Source: CAZJAD01 sp964543855 (GTDB taxonomy: Bacteria > Electryoneota > RPQS01 > DYHQ01). From it: a DNA stretch of 29,439 nucleotides. Below are positions 22,625 to 29,439 of the stretch, piece by piece (within the stretch, counting starts at the first letter, position 1; each line of letters starts with the position of its first letter). The stretch spans positions 1 to 29,439 of the forward strand of contig CAZJAD010000016.1 in assembly GCA_964543855.1 (NCBI GenBank). Direction: 5' to 3'. A program made the position numbers and the translations under genes. The notes beneath the pieces were generated by a model. That model saw nothing but the letters and a program-made list of their open reading frames with translations. It searched no databases and was not told where the DNA came from.

Positions 22625-24133
22625 TCAAGGAACCCGCTTGAGACGCCCTTCAACCTCTGAGAAAATCGGCCCTTTCGACTTCTTCAGTTCTTCGATGATG
22701 AAATCCGAAATCATCTGTCCGGTGTACTGAATATTTTGTGGTCGGAAATCCAAATACCTCTCGTATTGACTCTCGGCCACATAGTCGATTGAGACAATCT
22801 GGTATTCGCGTTCGATATCGAGCGGCTCATTGCCGATTTCGCAATTCACAATCTCGATTTCCCCGCCGCGCTGACGATACGCGATCTTCATGCCGGACAT
22901 CTCCACGATCCCGTGCTCACGGAAAGCCTGCACGCGCCCCTGCCTCCCCGCAAATCTCTGAAGCTCGGTGCCAGTGGCGGAGAACAGGACGATGCTGTTG
23001 TTGAAAGGGAGTAGCTGGGCTACGTGGAGTTTCGTGACAGGACCGGCCGGAATGTCTGTTCGAATACCACCCGCGTTGACAAGCGCCACATCAGCTTTGA
23101 ACGCCTCGCGCAGGCGGTCACAGATCCAGCTTCCGACATTGCTCTCCTCCTCATAACCATGAATCCAATCTGCAGCGAGCTGACCGATCACCTGACCGTA
23201 CTCCGCGTCGAGGACCGCCTCGAGACTGTCACAAAAAGCCACGACCGTGGAGTCCGGTTGCGTACCACTCACCAGAAGAGGAACGAGGCGATTGCGACAA
23301 CTGTAGACGGTATCTCCCGCCACCTCCAAATCCAGAACGCCGAGGTCTTTCAGATACGAACCCGCTTGAACGATCAAGATTCTGTTTTCGCGCACCGGTT
23401 CACTCAGGCGTGTATGGGAGTGACCGCCAACAATAATATCGGCGCCCTCTACCTGGCGAGCCAGCTCGCGATCGTTGTCAAATCCGTTGTGAGTGAGCAG
23501 AATAATAAGGTCTGTCACGGGATCGAGTTCGTCGATATATTCCTGCGCGGTTTCCGCAATATCCTTCACCTGCAAACCCTCCAGATGAGCGGGATTCGCC
23601 ACATGCGGCAAGTCATCAAGCACAAGGCCAATGATACCGATACGCAAGCGGTTGACCTCGCATGTTGTCACCGCAGCGGGCGCAAACAGTTGCCCTGCCG
23701 TATCGACGATATTAGCGCAAAGTGTCGGATAAGCAGACATGGCTGCGAGCTTGCGTGCGTTTTTCTGTGAAATGTCGAATTCGTGGTTGCCGATAACATC
23801 CGCATCGCAGTCAAGCATCTCCAAGAGCTCAACGAGCGCTCCACCAAAGACGCCCCGGTGTTCCATGTTACAGATGGGATTTCCAGTCATGAGGTCACCG
23901 GCGTTAAGAAAGAGAGTGTGGGGATTTCCTGCCCGCTCCTCTCTCAGATAATGGGACAGGGCTGCGAAGCCGCCGATTTGCACCGTGTCACCCTGCCGGA
24001 GAGCTGACTCAGGCAAGAAATGGCCATGAATATCATTCACATGGAGGATTGTCACTGCGCGAGGCTGGGCGAAGACAATCGAAGCACTCAGGCAAATGAC
24101 AGCTACGAGAATAGCGTGGAACATCTTGGACAT
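22625..24133 (-). CDS. Secreted 5'-nucleotidase / UshA-family metallophosphatase
   Basis: A 502-residue secreted enzyme with a signal peptide (residues 1-22, ending VFAQP). The calcineurin-like metallophosphatase domain has ILHVNDIHGHF (D-x-H), LNAGDLMTG (GD), GNHEFD (GNHE), ILLTHNG and GGHSHTRL, the complete di-metal set. The C-terminal 5'-nucleotidase domain shows VALVNAGGIRTDIPAG and LLPFNNSIVLF. Known members hydrolyse extracellular nucleotides or UDP-sugars to feed purine salvage. The start has GGGAGAGG upstream. Its promoter (24193-24221) holds an inverted repeat, suggesting regulated expression. Substrate range is not predictable from sequence. Confidence 0.92.
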   Translation of the reverse strand: MSKMFHAILVAVICLSASIVFAQPRAVTILHVNDIHGHFLPESALRQGDTVQIGGFAALSHYLREERAGNPHTLFLNAGDLMTGNPICNMEHRGVFGGALVELLEMLDCDADVIGNHEFDISQKNARKLAAMSAYPTLCANIVDTAGQLFAPAAVTTCEVNRLRIGIIGLVLDDLPHVANPAHLEGLQVKDIAETAQEYIDELDPVTDLIILLTHNGFDNDRELARQVEGADIIVGGHSHTRLSEPVRENRILIVQAGSYLKDLGVLDLEVAGDTVYSCRNRLVPLLVSGTQPDSTVVAFCDSLEAVLDAEYGQVIGQLAADWIHGYEEESNVGSWICDRLREAFKADVALVNAGGIRTDIPAGPVTKLHVAQLLPFNNSIVLFSATGTELQRFAGRQGRVQAFREHGIVEMSGMKIAYRQRGGEIEIVNCEIGNEPLDIEREYQIVSIDYVAESQYERYLDFRPQNIQYTGQMISDFIIEELKKSKGPIFSEVEGRLKRVP

Positions 24134-24192
24134 GTGGACCTCTCCCGAGTTCCAGTGAGAGCGCTCATTTCAGCATATGGTAAAAACATCTA

Positions 24193-24221
24193 ATAATAGC
24201 GATAAATTCGGCTTATCGCAA
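24193..24221 (-). promoter_or_regulatory. Promoter of the nucleotidase gene with an internal operator-like palindrome
   Basis: Minus strand: -35 TTGCGA (24216-24221), 17-base spacer, -10 TATTAT (24193-24198). A perfect inverted repeat, GCGATAA and TTATCGC with a 7-base centre (24199-24219), fills the spacer and most of the -35. A bound repressor there would block RNA polymerase. Confidence 0.6.
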
Positions 24222-24241
24222 ACCGGATTGCTGACAAGCTC

Positions 24242-24270
24242 TTGACAATTCTGCGCGTTGGTCGTATATT
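24242..24270 (+). promoter_or_regulatory. Sigma-70 promoter of the LPS glycosyltransferase operon
   Basis: Plus strand: perfect -35 TTGACA (24242-24247), 17-base spacer, -10 TATATT (24265-24270). Its -35 is 20 bases from the -35 of the divergent nucleotidase promoter. The predicted transcription start near 24277 leaves a short leader to the GT4 start. Confidence 0.85.
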
Positions 24271-24289
24271 TAAGGTTTAGATAAGTCAT

Positions 24290-24303
24290 GGAGCGGTGGT
24301 CTG
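24290..24303 (+). promoter_or_regulatory. Shine-Dalgarno and CTG start of the GT4 gene
   Basis: GGAG (24290-24293), seven bases, then CTG (24301-24303) in the GT4 frame. No ATG, GTG or TTG lies in frame before the family-typical N-terminus that begins here. Confidence 0.6.
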
Positions 24304-25428
24304 CGCATTCTGCTGACGGCATATGTCCGGTTCGCCAACGCACTCGCTTGGCACTGTCGCGAACTCGCCGAGGGATTGCTCGCGGCCGGACACGAGGTCT
24401 TCGTCCTTGCTCAGCGGGGGTCACCGCTGGCCGGCTGGCTGCTCGAACGCGGAATTCCTCACGACGCCAGTGCCAATCTGAATCGAGTGACTCCCATCGA
24501 TGTGCAGCAAGCGAGGAGACTCGTCGCCCACACGCTGGACCGTTTCAAACCGGAGGTCTTGAATCCGCACTGCCCTCCCGGCCACCTCTACCTGTCACTC
24601 TACCGCAGACGCCATGTGCCCGAGGCAGCCCTCATCCGGACCGCCGGTGATCCGCGGCCTCCGAAAAAGAATCTTGTAAACCGATGGCTTCATCAGGCGG
24701 TCGCCGACGGTGTTATCGTGACCTGCAGAGCGTCGCAGCAGCGCTACCTGAACGCATTTCGACTGCGTCCTGAGAAAGTGCGCGTCATCTATCCCGGTTT
24801 TGAGAGTGAAGCCTTCGCTGGAGACATCTCACGCACAAACTTCCGGCAGCGATACGGAATCGATGACAACTCTGTGCTTCTCGGAGTCGTGGCGCGACTC
24901 TCGCCTGAAAAAGGCCATCGCTTTCTGCTCGAGGCATTTGCGCGAATCGCCGCCGATTTTCCAAGAGCAAGAATACTGGTAGTGGGCGAGGATGCAGCGG
25001 AACAGACAGCCGATGACTTGGCGCAATACGCTCGAGAGCTCCGGATTGGCGACAGAGTCGTCTTTGCAGGAAAACTGGAGGATGTACGGGAGGCTATGGC
25101 CGAACTTGCCGTCGGAGTGATTCCGTCATTGCGATCAGAAGCCATCTGCCGAGTCGCACTTGAGTACATGTCACTCGGCATTCCCATCGTAGCCACCGAT
25201 GTGAATATCTTGCCCGATGTCGTCCGAGACGGCGTCAACGGATGGATCGTTCCGGTGGGCAGCGTGGACAAACTGGCAGCCGCTCTTGCAGACGCACTGA
25301 AAAACGAAATGGAACGAAAGCGACGCGGTGCTGAAGGCAAAAGGCTGGCCCTGAGTGAATTCACTCGGACGCTTATGGTCGACCAGACACTCGCTTTCTA
25401 TCGCGAAGCCAGAATTGGAGCGGAATGA
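24301..25428 (+). CDS. Glycosyltransferase family 4 (GT-B), LPS/core type
   Basis: About 375 residues when started at the CTG (24301), which yields (M)RILLTAYVRFANALAW, a normal GT4 opening. A TTG at 24376 would remove the first strand of the Rossmann fold. The C-terminal donor domain is clear: VARLSPEKGHRFLLEAFARI, ILVVGED, VVFAGKLEDV, then the E-x7-E motif EAICRVALE and LGIPIVATDVNILPDVV. In retaining GT-B enzymes this region binds the nucleotide sugar. It is the first gene of an operon with GT2, an MsbA-like exporter and two GT9 genes, so a lipopolysaccharide core role is likely. Acceptor and sugar are unknown. Its stop overlaps the start of the next gene (ATGA). Confidence 0.88.
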   Translation: MRILLTAYVRFANALAWHCRELAEGLLAAGHEVFVLAQRGSPLAGWLLERGIPHDASANLNRVTPIDVQQARRLVAHTLDRFKPEVLNPHCPPGHLYLSLYRRRHVPEAALIRTAGDPRPPKKNLVNRWLHQAVADGVIVTCRASQQRYLNAFRLRPEKVRVIYPGFESEAFAGDISRTNFRQRYGIDDNSVLLGVVARLSPEKGHRFLLEAFARIAADFPRARILVVGEDAAEQTADDLAQYARELRIGDRVVFAGKLEDVREAMAELAVGVIPSLRSEAICRVALEYMSLGIPIVATDVNILPDVVRDGVNGWIVPVGSVDKLAAALADALKNEMERKRRGAEGKRLALSEFTRTLMVDQTLAFYREARIGAE

Positions 25429-25979
25429 CAGGAGAGAAACTGCCCATTGCGGCGGTCGTTGTCACGCTGAACGAAGAGGCGAATCTGCGTCGCTGCCTCG
25501 CCAGCGCCGATTTCTGCCAGCATTATATCGTTGTGGATTCCGGTTCCACGGATGGAACCGTGGCTCTCGCGCGAGAGATGGGCGCGGATGTGCTGGTGCG
25601 CGAATGGACCGGTTTTGCCGATCAGAAAAATTTCGGCGTTGCGGCTGCGAAAACGGACTGGGTTTTGTGTCTTGATGCCGACGAGGAAGTCAGCCCGGAA
25701 TTGCGCCGCGAAATCCTTAGCCTCGGAAAGAAACTTGACGAATTCGACGGCTTCGAACTGAACCGGCATGCCTTCTACCTCAACCGCTTCATCAATCACA
25801 GCGGNNNNNNNNNNNNNNNNNNNNNNNNNNNNNNNNNNNNNNNNNNNNNNNNNNNNNNNNNNNNNNNNNNNNNNNNNNNNNNNNNNNNNNNNNNNNNNNN
25901 NNNNTGGATGAGCGGCTATTATACGTTCTTGAAGTACGCTACTCTCAAGGAGCTTAATCTCAAGGCGCGCGCAAAATGA
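25425..25979 (+). CDS. Glycosyltransferase family 2 (WaaE-like), interrupted by an assembly gap
   Basis: GT-A fold transferase. The N-terminal 127 residues show VVVTLNEEANLRRCLAS, VVDSGSTDGTV and a DAD metal motif (VLCLDADEEV). The DQKNFGVAAAKTDWVL segment matches the WaaE/KdtX group that decorates LPS inner core. A 100-N run follows. The piece after it (SGYYTFLKYATLKELN) resembles the hydrophobic C-terminus of WaaE proteins. About 150 residues are visible against a usual ~250, so roughly 300 bases are probably missing rather than 100. The gene overlaps the preceding GT4 and the following exporter by ATGA junctions. Confidence 0.85.
   Translation: MTGEKLPIAAVVVTLNEEANLRRCLASADFCQHYIVVDSGSTDGTVALAREMGADVLVREWTGFADQKNFGVAAAKTDWVLCLDADEEVSPELRREILSLGKKLDEFDGFELNRHAFYLNRFINHSXXXXXXXXXXXXXXXXXXXXXXXXXXXXXXXXXXWMSGYYTFLKYATLKELNLKARAK
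25805..25904. other. Assembly gap of exactly 100 N
   Basis: Second placeholder run, inside the GT2 gene. The frame happens to be kept across it, but the true length is unknown. Confidence 0.99.
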
Positions 25980-27910
25980 AGGGCTACGGACGACTGCTGA
26001 AATACCTGCGACCGCAAACGGCGCGGATTCTGCTGGGGCTCGCGCTCATGGGCGTCTTCGCTCTGTTCAGCGGATTCTCGATCGCGATGCTCTATCCGGT
26101 TTTCGATGTCGTGCTAACGCCCCGAACACAAGACGATATTGCGCGAAGCCAGCTCAGAGCCAGCGTTCCTTTCACTCAACAGTTGAACCAGCTCGGCCAT
26201 GGGGTAACAGACGAATACGGCAAAGCCCTGCGCCGCGAACAGAGCTTCGGCGATGCCAGCGAGCACGCAAAAGCGAGCCTTTTGGATTTGCTTCACGAGA
26301 ATCCGGGCGCGAGAGTCCTCGGTTGGATTTGTTTCATTGGGATTCTCCTCATTTTTTTCAAGACGGCCAGTGGCTATCTGCAAAAAGTCGTTTTCATTCG
26401 AGTCGAAGAGAAATCAGTGATGATGTTGCGGAACGACCTCTTCGAGCGAATTGAGAAGCATAGCCTTCCCTTCTTTGCGCACTATGGAACCGGCGAACTG
26501 GTTTCGCGGATGGTGAACGATGTCAACGCGCTTAAGCATTTCACTGTCTCGAATGTCGCCGAGCTGCTTCGGAACGCAAGTGTGACGCTCGTCCTTCTCG
26601 GACTGGCCTTCATCGTGAGCTGGCAATTGACACTGGTTGTCTTCGTCATCGTGCCACCCGCCATCTGGCTGATCGCTCGTATCGGAAACAAACTGAAAAC
26701 ATACAGTGGCCGCGCCCAGGCGAAAACCGCGGACATCGTCCGGTTTCTTCAAGAAGTCTTCACCGGCCAACGCCTTGTACTCGCCTTCCGCGCTGCCGGA
26801 CACGAAATGAAACGGTTCCGCCAGGAAAGCTACCGCTACTTCCGAATCTATTTGAAGTTCATGCGATTGGACAGTCTGGCAGCACCTCTTTCGGAATTCC
26901 TCACAACAACAATTGGAATTCTGGTTCTTTGGTACGGCGGCGGTCTTGTCATTCGCGCAACCGGAGGAATCACTGCCGGCGAGTTCGTGGTGTTCTGCGC
27001 GGCCCTCTTCTCGATGATGCATCCGGTTTCCATCTGCGCGCGAATGTACAATGAAATGCAGAAGGGTCGGGCGGTTCTGAGCAGACTCTGGGAGATCGCG
27101 GATGCCAAAGTCGAAATCGCGGATGCCCCGGGAGCCCATTCGTTAAGGGAATTCACCGGGAAGATTTGCTACGAACATGTTTCATTCTCCTATCTGCCGA
27201 ATGAGCCTGTCCTGCACGATTGCTCGCTGGAAATCCCACGCGGCTCCGTTGTTGCTCTCGTGGGCCCTTCGGGTGGAGGCAAGTCCACGCTGGCCGATTT
27301 GCTCATCCGCTACTATGATCCAACCGACGGACGCATCTCCATCGACGGCTATGATCTTCGGGATATAACATTGGATTCGCTGCGGCGTCTGATGGGTGTG
27401 GTCACTCAGGAAACCCTCCTTTTCAATGTCTCCATTCGCGACAATATTCGCTATGGAAGACCGGACGCTACGGACGATGATGTCAAAGCGGCAGCTCAGG
27501 CAGCCAATATTCACGATTTCATTGAAAGGCTGCCGCAGCACTACGACACCCGCGTCGGCGAACGAGGAACGCGTCTCTCAGGCGGCGAGCGGCAGCGCAT
27601 CGCCATCGCGAGGGCCGTTCTGTGCGATCCACAGATTCTCATGCTCGATGAGGCGACTTCGTCTCTCGACAGCGAATCGGAGACCCTGATCCAGGAAGCG
27701 ATTTCGCGGCTCCTGAAGGGACGAACGACCCTTGTTATCGCACACCGTTTGTCCACGATTCAGCAAGCTGACTGCATTTATGTCGTGGATAAGGGACGAA
27801 TCGTCGAGTCAGGACGTCACGAGCAATTGCTCTCACACAATGGCACCTATCGACGGCTCTATGAACTCCAGTTCACTGAAGGTCATACGGAAGTGATCGG
27901 AGCCGGATAA
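25976..27910 (+). CDS. MsbA-like lipid A / lipid-linked glycan ABC exporter
   Basis: Fused permease-ATPase half-transporter of 644 residues. Membrane part: TM1 ~17-40, TM2 ~114-134, then about four more helices to ~355. ATPase part: Walker A GPSGGGKST (430-438), signature LSGGERQ (534-540), Walker B ILMLDE (554-559), then TSSLD and the H-loop VIAHRLS. It belongs to the type IV exporter group with MsbA; operon partners (GT4, GT2, GT9) make lipid A-core flipping the likely job. Odd point: about 65 polar residues (46-115) lie between TM1 and TM2, against a short loop in Escherichia coli MsbA (582 residues). It begins at an ATGA overlap with the GT2 stop. Confidence 0.9.
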   Translation: MKGYGRLLKYLRPQTARILLGLALMGVFALFSGFSIAMLYPVFDVVLTPRTQDDIARSQLRASVPFTQQLNQLGHGVTDEYGKALRREQSFGDASEHAKASLLDLLHENPGARVLGWICFIGILLIFFKTASGYLQKVVFIRVEEKSVMMLRNDLFERIEKHSLPFFAHYGTGELVSRMVNDVNALKHFTVSNVAELLRNASVTLVLLGLAFIVSWQLTLVVFVIVPPAIWLIARIGNKLKTYSGRAQAKTADIVRFLQEVFTGQRLVLAFRAAGHEMKRFRQESYRYFRIYLKFMRLDSLAAPLSEFLTTTIGILVLWYGGGLVIRATGGITAGEFVVFCAALFSMMHPVSICARMYNEMQKGRAVLSRLWEIADAKVEIADAPGAHSLREFTGKICYEHVSFSYLPNEPVLHDCSLEIPRGSVVALVGPSGGGKSTLADLLIRYYDPTDGRISIDGYDLRDITLDSLRRLMGVVTQETLLFNVSIRDNIRYGRPDATDDDVKAAAQAANIHDFIERLPQHYDTRVGERGTRLSGGERQRIAIARAVLCDPQILMLDEATSSLDSESETLIQEAISRLLKGRTTLVIAHRLSTIQQADCIYVVDKGRIVESGRHEQLLSHNGTYRRLYELQFTEGHTEVIGAG

Positions 27911-27929
27911 TTCGGCATTTCATACCGTA

Positions 27930-28952
27930 ATGCACGAGAAGATTGCCGCGACACTCTCCATGCAAGACCCGACCGTCGTCGCTCACCTTTTCCGCCGGGT
28001 CGGGGACAGTTTGATGGCGACACCGGCCCTGCGGAGACTGCACGTCCTGCGCCCGCAGGCACGGATCATCGTCCTCGCCGAAAACGGTGTCAGGCGGATC
28101 TTCGAAAATAACCCTGCCGTTTCAGAAATCATCGGTGTCTCCTCCCTGAGCCGCGGAGTCAGATTCTGGCACGCTGTCCAGCTCGTTCGTCGGAAACGCC
28201 CTGAAGCGACTCTCGATTTCTTGTCTGATCCGCGCAGCGCTCTCCTCTCCGTAATGAGTGGAGCTCCAGTGCGTGTTGGAATCGCGTATCGCGGTCGGCG
28301 CTGGGCCTTCACGCACCGAGTCCCTTGTCAGGATCCCCAGAGCCCGCTCTACAGTGCCGAACACAAACTGCAACTTGCGCAGCCATTCGGAGACACACTG
28401 CCGATAGACAGCCGGCTGGATTTTTTTCTCCGATCCGACGACGAAGACGCCGCGTCACACCTCTGGGAGAAGCAGGGTTGGGACTCCGAAACTGCTGTGA
28501 TTGCTCTGGGCGTGCACAGTCGTCGTGCGCACAAGCGCTGGCCTGCGGAGCGATTCGTAGAGGTGGCTCAGAGACTAATTCAAGAGTGCGACACGGCAAT
28601 TGTGCTTCTCGCCGGTCCGGGGGAAGAGCATCCCGCACGCTCTCTGCTGAGCTCCATCGGCGATTCGCGCGCACGCGTGGTACAGCCCGAGAACCTTGCC
28701 ACTCTGGCAGCTTGCCTTAAGAAGTGCCGTCTCTTCATCGGCAACGATGGCGGCCCGAAGCATCTGGCCGTCGCGATGGGAACCCCGACGCTGACTCTCT
28801 TCGGCGATGAACCCTTTCAGTTCTGGACACCTCCCCACAACGCCTCACACATCGCACTCTCAGGTCCTTCGCCGGGCAAAGACTCACTCCTCTCGCTTAC
28901 CAGTGACCGCGTCTTCGAAGCGGCGCGTTCGTTTCTCGACAAAGGTGTCTGA
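27930..28952 (+). CDS. Glycosyltransferase family 9 (heptosyltransferase-like)
   Basis: GT-B transferase of the ADP-heptose:LPS heptosyltransferase family, 340 residues. The N-terminal acceptor domain has FRRVGDSLMATPALRRL and the LRPQARIIVLAENG strand. The C-terminal donor domain has HSRRAHKRWPAERFVEVAQRL (the KRWP motif) and FIGNDGGPKHLAVAMGTPTLTLFG, the family signature. Start uncertain: neither the ATG at 27930 nor that at 27960 has a good ribosome site, and 27960 gives a more typical N-terminus. It lies 19 bases after the exporter and one base before a second GT9 gene. Heptose transfer is inferred from family and context. Confidence 0.9.
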   Translation: MHEKIAATLSMQDPTVVAHLFRRVGDSLMATPALRRLHVLRPQARIIVLAENGVRRIFENNPAVSEIIGVSSLSRGVRFWHAVQLVRRKRPEATLDFLSDPRSALLSVMSGAPVRVGIAYRGRRWAFTHRVPCQDPQSPLYSAEHKLQLAQPFGDTLPIDSRLDFFLRSDDEDAASHLWEKQGWDSETAVIALGVHSRRAHKRWPAERFVEVAQRLIQECDTAIVLLAGPGEEHPARSLLSSIGDSRARVVQPENLATLAACLKKCRLFIGNDGGPKHLAVAMGTPTLTLFGDEPFQFWTPPHNASHIALSGPSPGKDSLLSLTSDRVFEAARSFLDKGV

Positions 28953-28953
28953 T

Positions 28954-29439
28954 ATGCGCGCAGGATCGCCGCGCTTTCTCATCTTTCGCAATGGCTCGAT
29001 CGGCAACACCCTCGTTGCCGTACCTGCCATCCGAGCCATTCGGAAGACCTTCCCCGATGCTCACCTTTCTCTGATTCTCGATTCAACCGGTGCCGCGCTT
29101 CTGAAGAACTGTCCACTCGTGAACGAGATTCTCGTGTATGACAAGCGTGGAAGACATCGAGGCATCCCGGCGAATCTTGCGTTTGTACGACAATTGCGCC
29201 AACGCCACCCGACCCACGCGGTACTCTTCAAACGCTTTTTTCGTAACGGACTCCTGGCATTTCTCTCCGGCGCAGATAACCGAATTGGCTATGAAACGAA
29301 TGGATCGGCGCCCTTCTTGAATCGAACAACTCCTTACGCAGAAGGAAAAGACATCGTCGAACTCAATCTTCGGTTGGCGTTCTTGCTGGGAGCGGAGAAT
29401 TCAGCATCTCGAGAGTTGGAACTCTGGCTCGATGGTGAA
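28954..29439 (+). CDS. Second glycosyltransferase family 9 gene, cut by the right edge
   Basis: An open frame of 162 codons from ATG 28954 to the end of the window, one base after the previous stop. The product begins MRAGSPRFLIFRNGSIGNT, then LVAVPAIRAIRKTFPDAHLS. This is the GT9 N-terminal acceptor-side motif (R-x-G-x-x-G-x-x-x-x-x-P-A-x-R-x-x). It continues with an ALLKNCPLVNEILVYD strand-helix and NGLLAFLSGADNRIGYETNG, typical of the family. The donor domain is outside the window. Tandem GT9 genes after an exporter are usual in LPS core clusters. Confidence 0.88.
   Translation, partial: MRAGSPRFLIFRNGSIGNTLVAVPAIRAIRKTFPDAHLSLILDSTGAALLKNCPLVNEILVYDKRGRHRGIPANLAFVRQLRQRHPTHAVLFKRFFRNGLLAFLSGADNRIGYETNGSAPFLNRTTPYAEGKDIVELNLRLAFLLGAENSASRELELWLDGE

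Noticed and set aside
24288..24650. An ATG-started 120-codon frame at the start of the GT4 operon
   Set aside because: Its product is Arg/Ser-rich with no similarity, and it overlaps the GT4 coding frame. The GT4 frame has protein-family support from 24301 on.
1..29439. CRISPR array, insertion sequence, prophage, toxin-antitoxin or defence system
   Set aside because: No spaced direct repeats, transposase, integrase, phage structural or restriction-type gene was seen; nearly all coding space is accounted for by core metabolism and LPS genes.

Overview
The window looks like one scaffold from a Gram-negative, moderately GC-rich bacterium. Evidence for an outer membrane with lipopolysaccharide is an MsbA-type flippase, two heptosyltransferase-like (GT9) genes and further sugar transferases. 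The five promoters that read clearly are classical sigma-70 type with exactly 17-bp spacers. They are not the Bacteroidota -33/-7 type. Two runs of exactly 100 N mark scaffold joins of unknown true size, which suggests a metagenome-derived or draft genome. I cannot fix the phylum from the sequence alone; an under-sampled Gram-negative lineage is my best guess.

Left part (1-18842, all minus strand; read from right to left). An elongator tRNA-Met with a near-perfect promoter is followed by a compact run of housekeeping genes: tilS, hpt, ftsH, folE, folP, rimI, accD, surE, guaA, glmS, an LpoA-like secreted protein, uppP, holA, an ECF sigma factor and a one-helix putative anti-sigma factor. Many junctions overlap or are a few bases apart. 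A clear intrinsic terminator at 2703-2729 closes the run. Beyond it, a small four-to-five-cysteine protein with its own promoter is coupled to rdgB. Then a separate promoter drives gcvPA, followed by the start of gcvPB, which runs off the left edge. The run covers tRNA decoding, purine metabolism and salvage, folate and one-carbon metabolism, fatty acid synthesis, and cell-wall precursor supply with an envelope-type sigma switch.

Right part (19027-29439, mostly plus strand). A nucleotide-sugar epimerase starts divergently from the tRNA. It is followed by an unrecognised P-loop-like protein, a SAM methyltransferase interrupted by the first N gap, and a DusB-like tRNA dihydrouridine synthase. 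A secreted UshA-type 5'-nucleotidase lies on the minus strand, convergent with dus. From a second divergent promoter pair starts an LPS-core type operon: GT4 glycosyltransferase, GT2 (WaaE-like) glycosyltransferase broken by the second N gap, an MsbA-like ABC exporter, a GT9 gene, and a second GT9 gene cut by the right edge.

I did not find a CRISPR array, mobile element, defence system or clearly new multi-gene system. The points worth a second look are local. guaA has no AUG/GUG/UUG start, and the GT4 gene seems to start with CUG behind a good Shine-Dalgarno. The same -10 hexamer (TATATT) recurs at four promoters. A perfect inverted repeat fills the promoter of the nucleotidase. Two small unrecognised proteins sit in informative positions.
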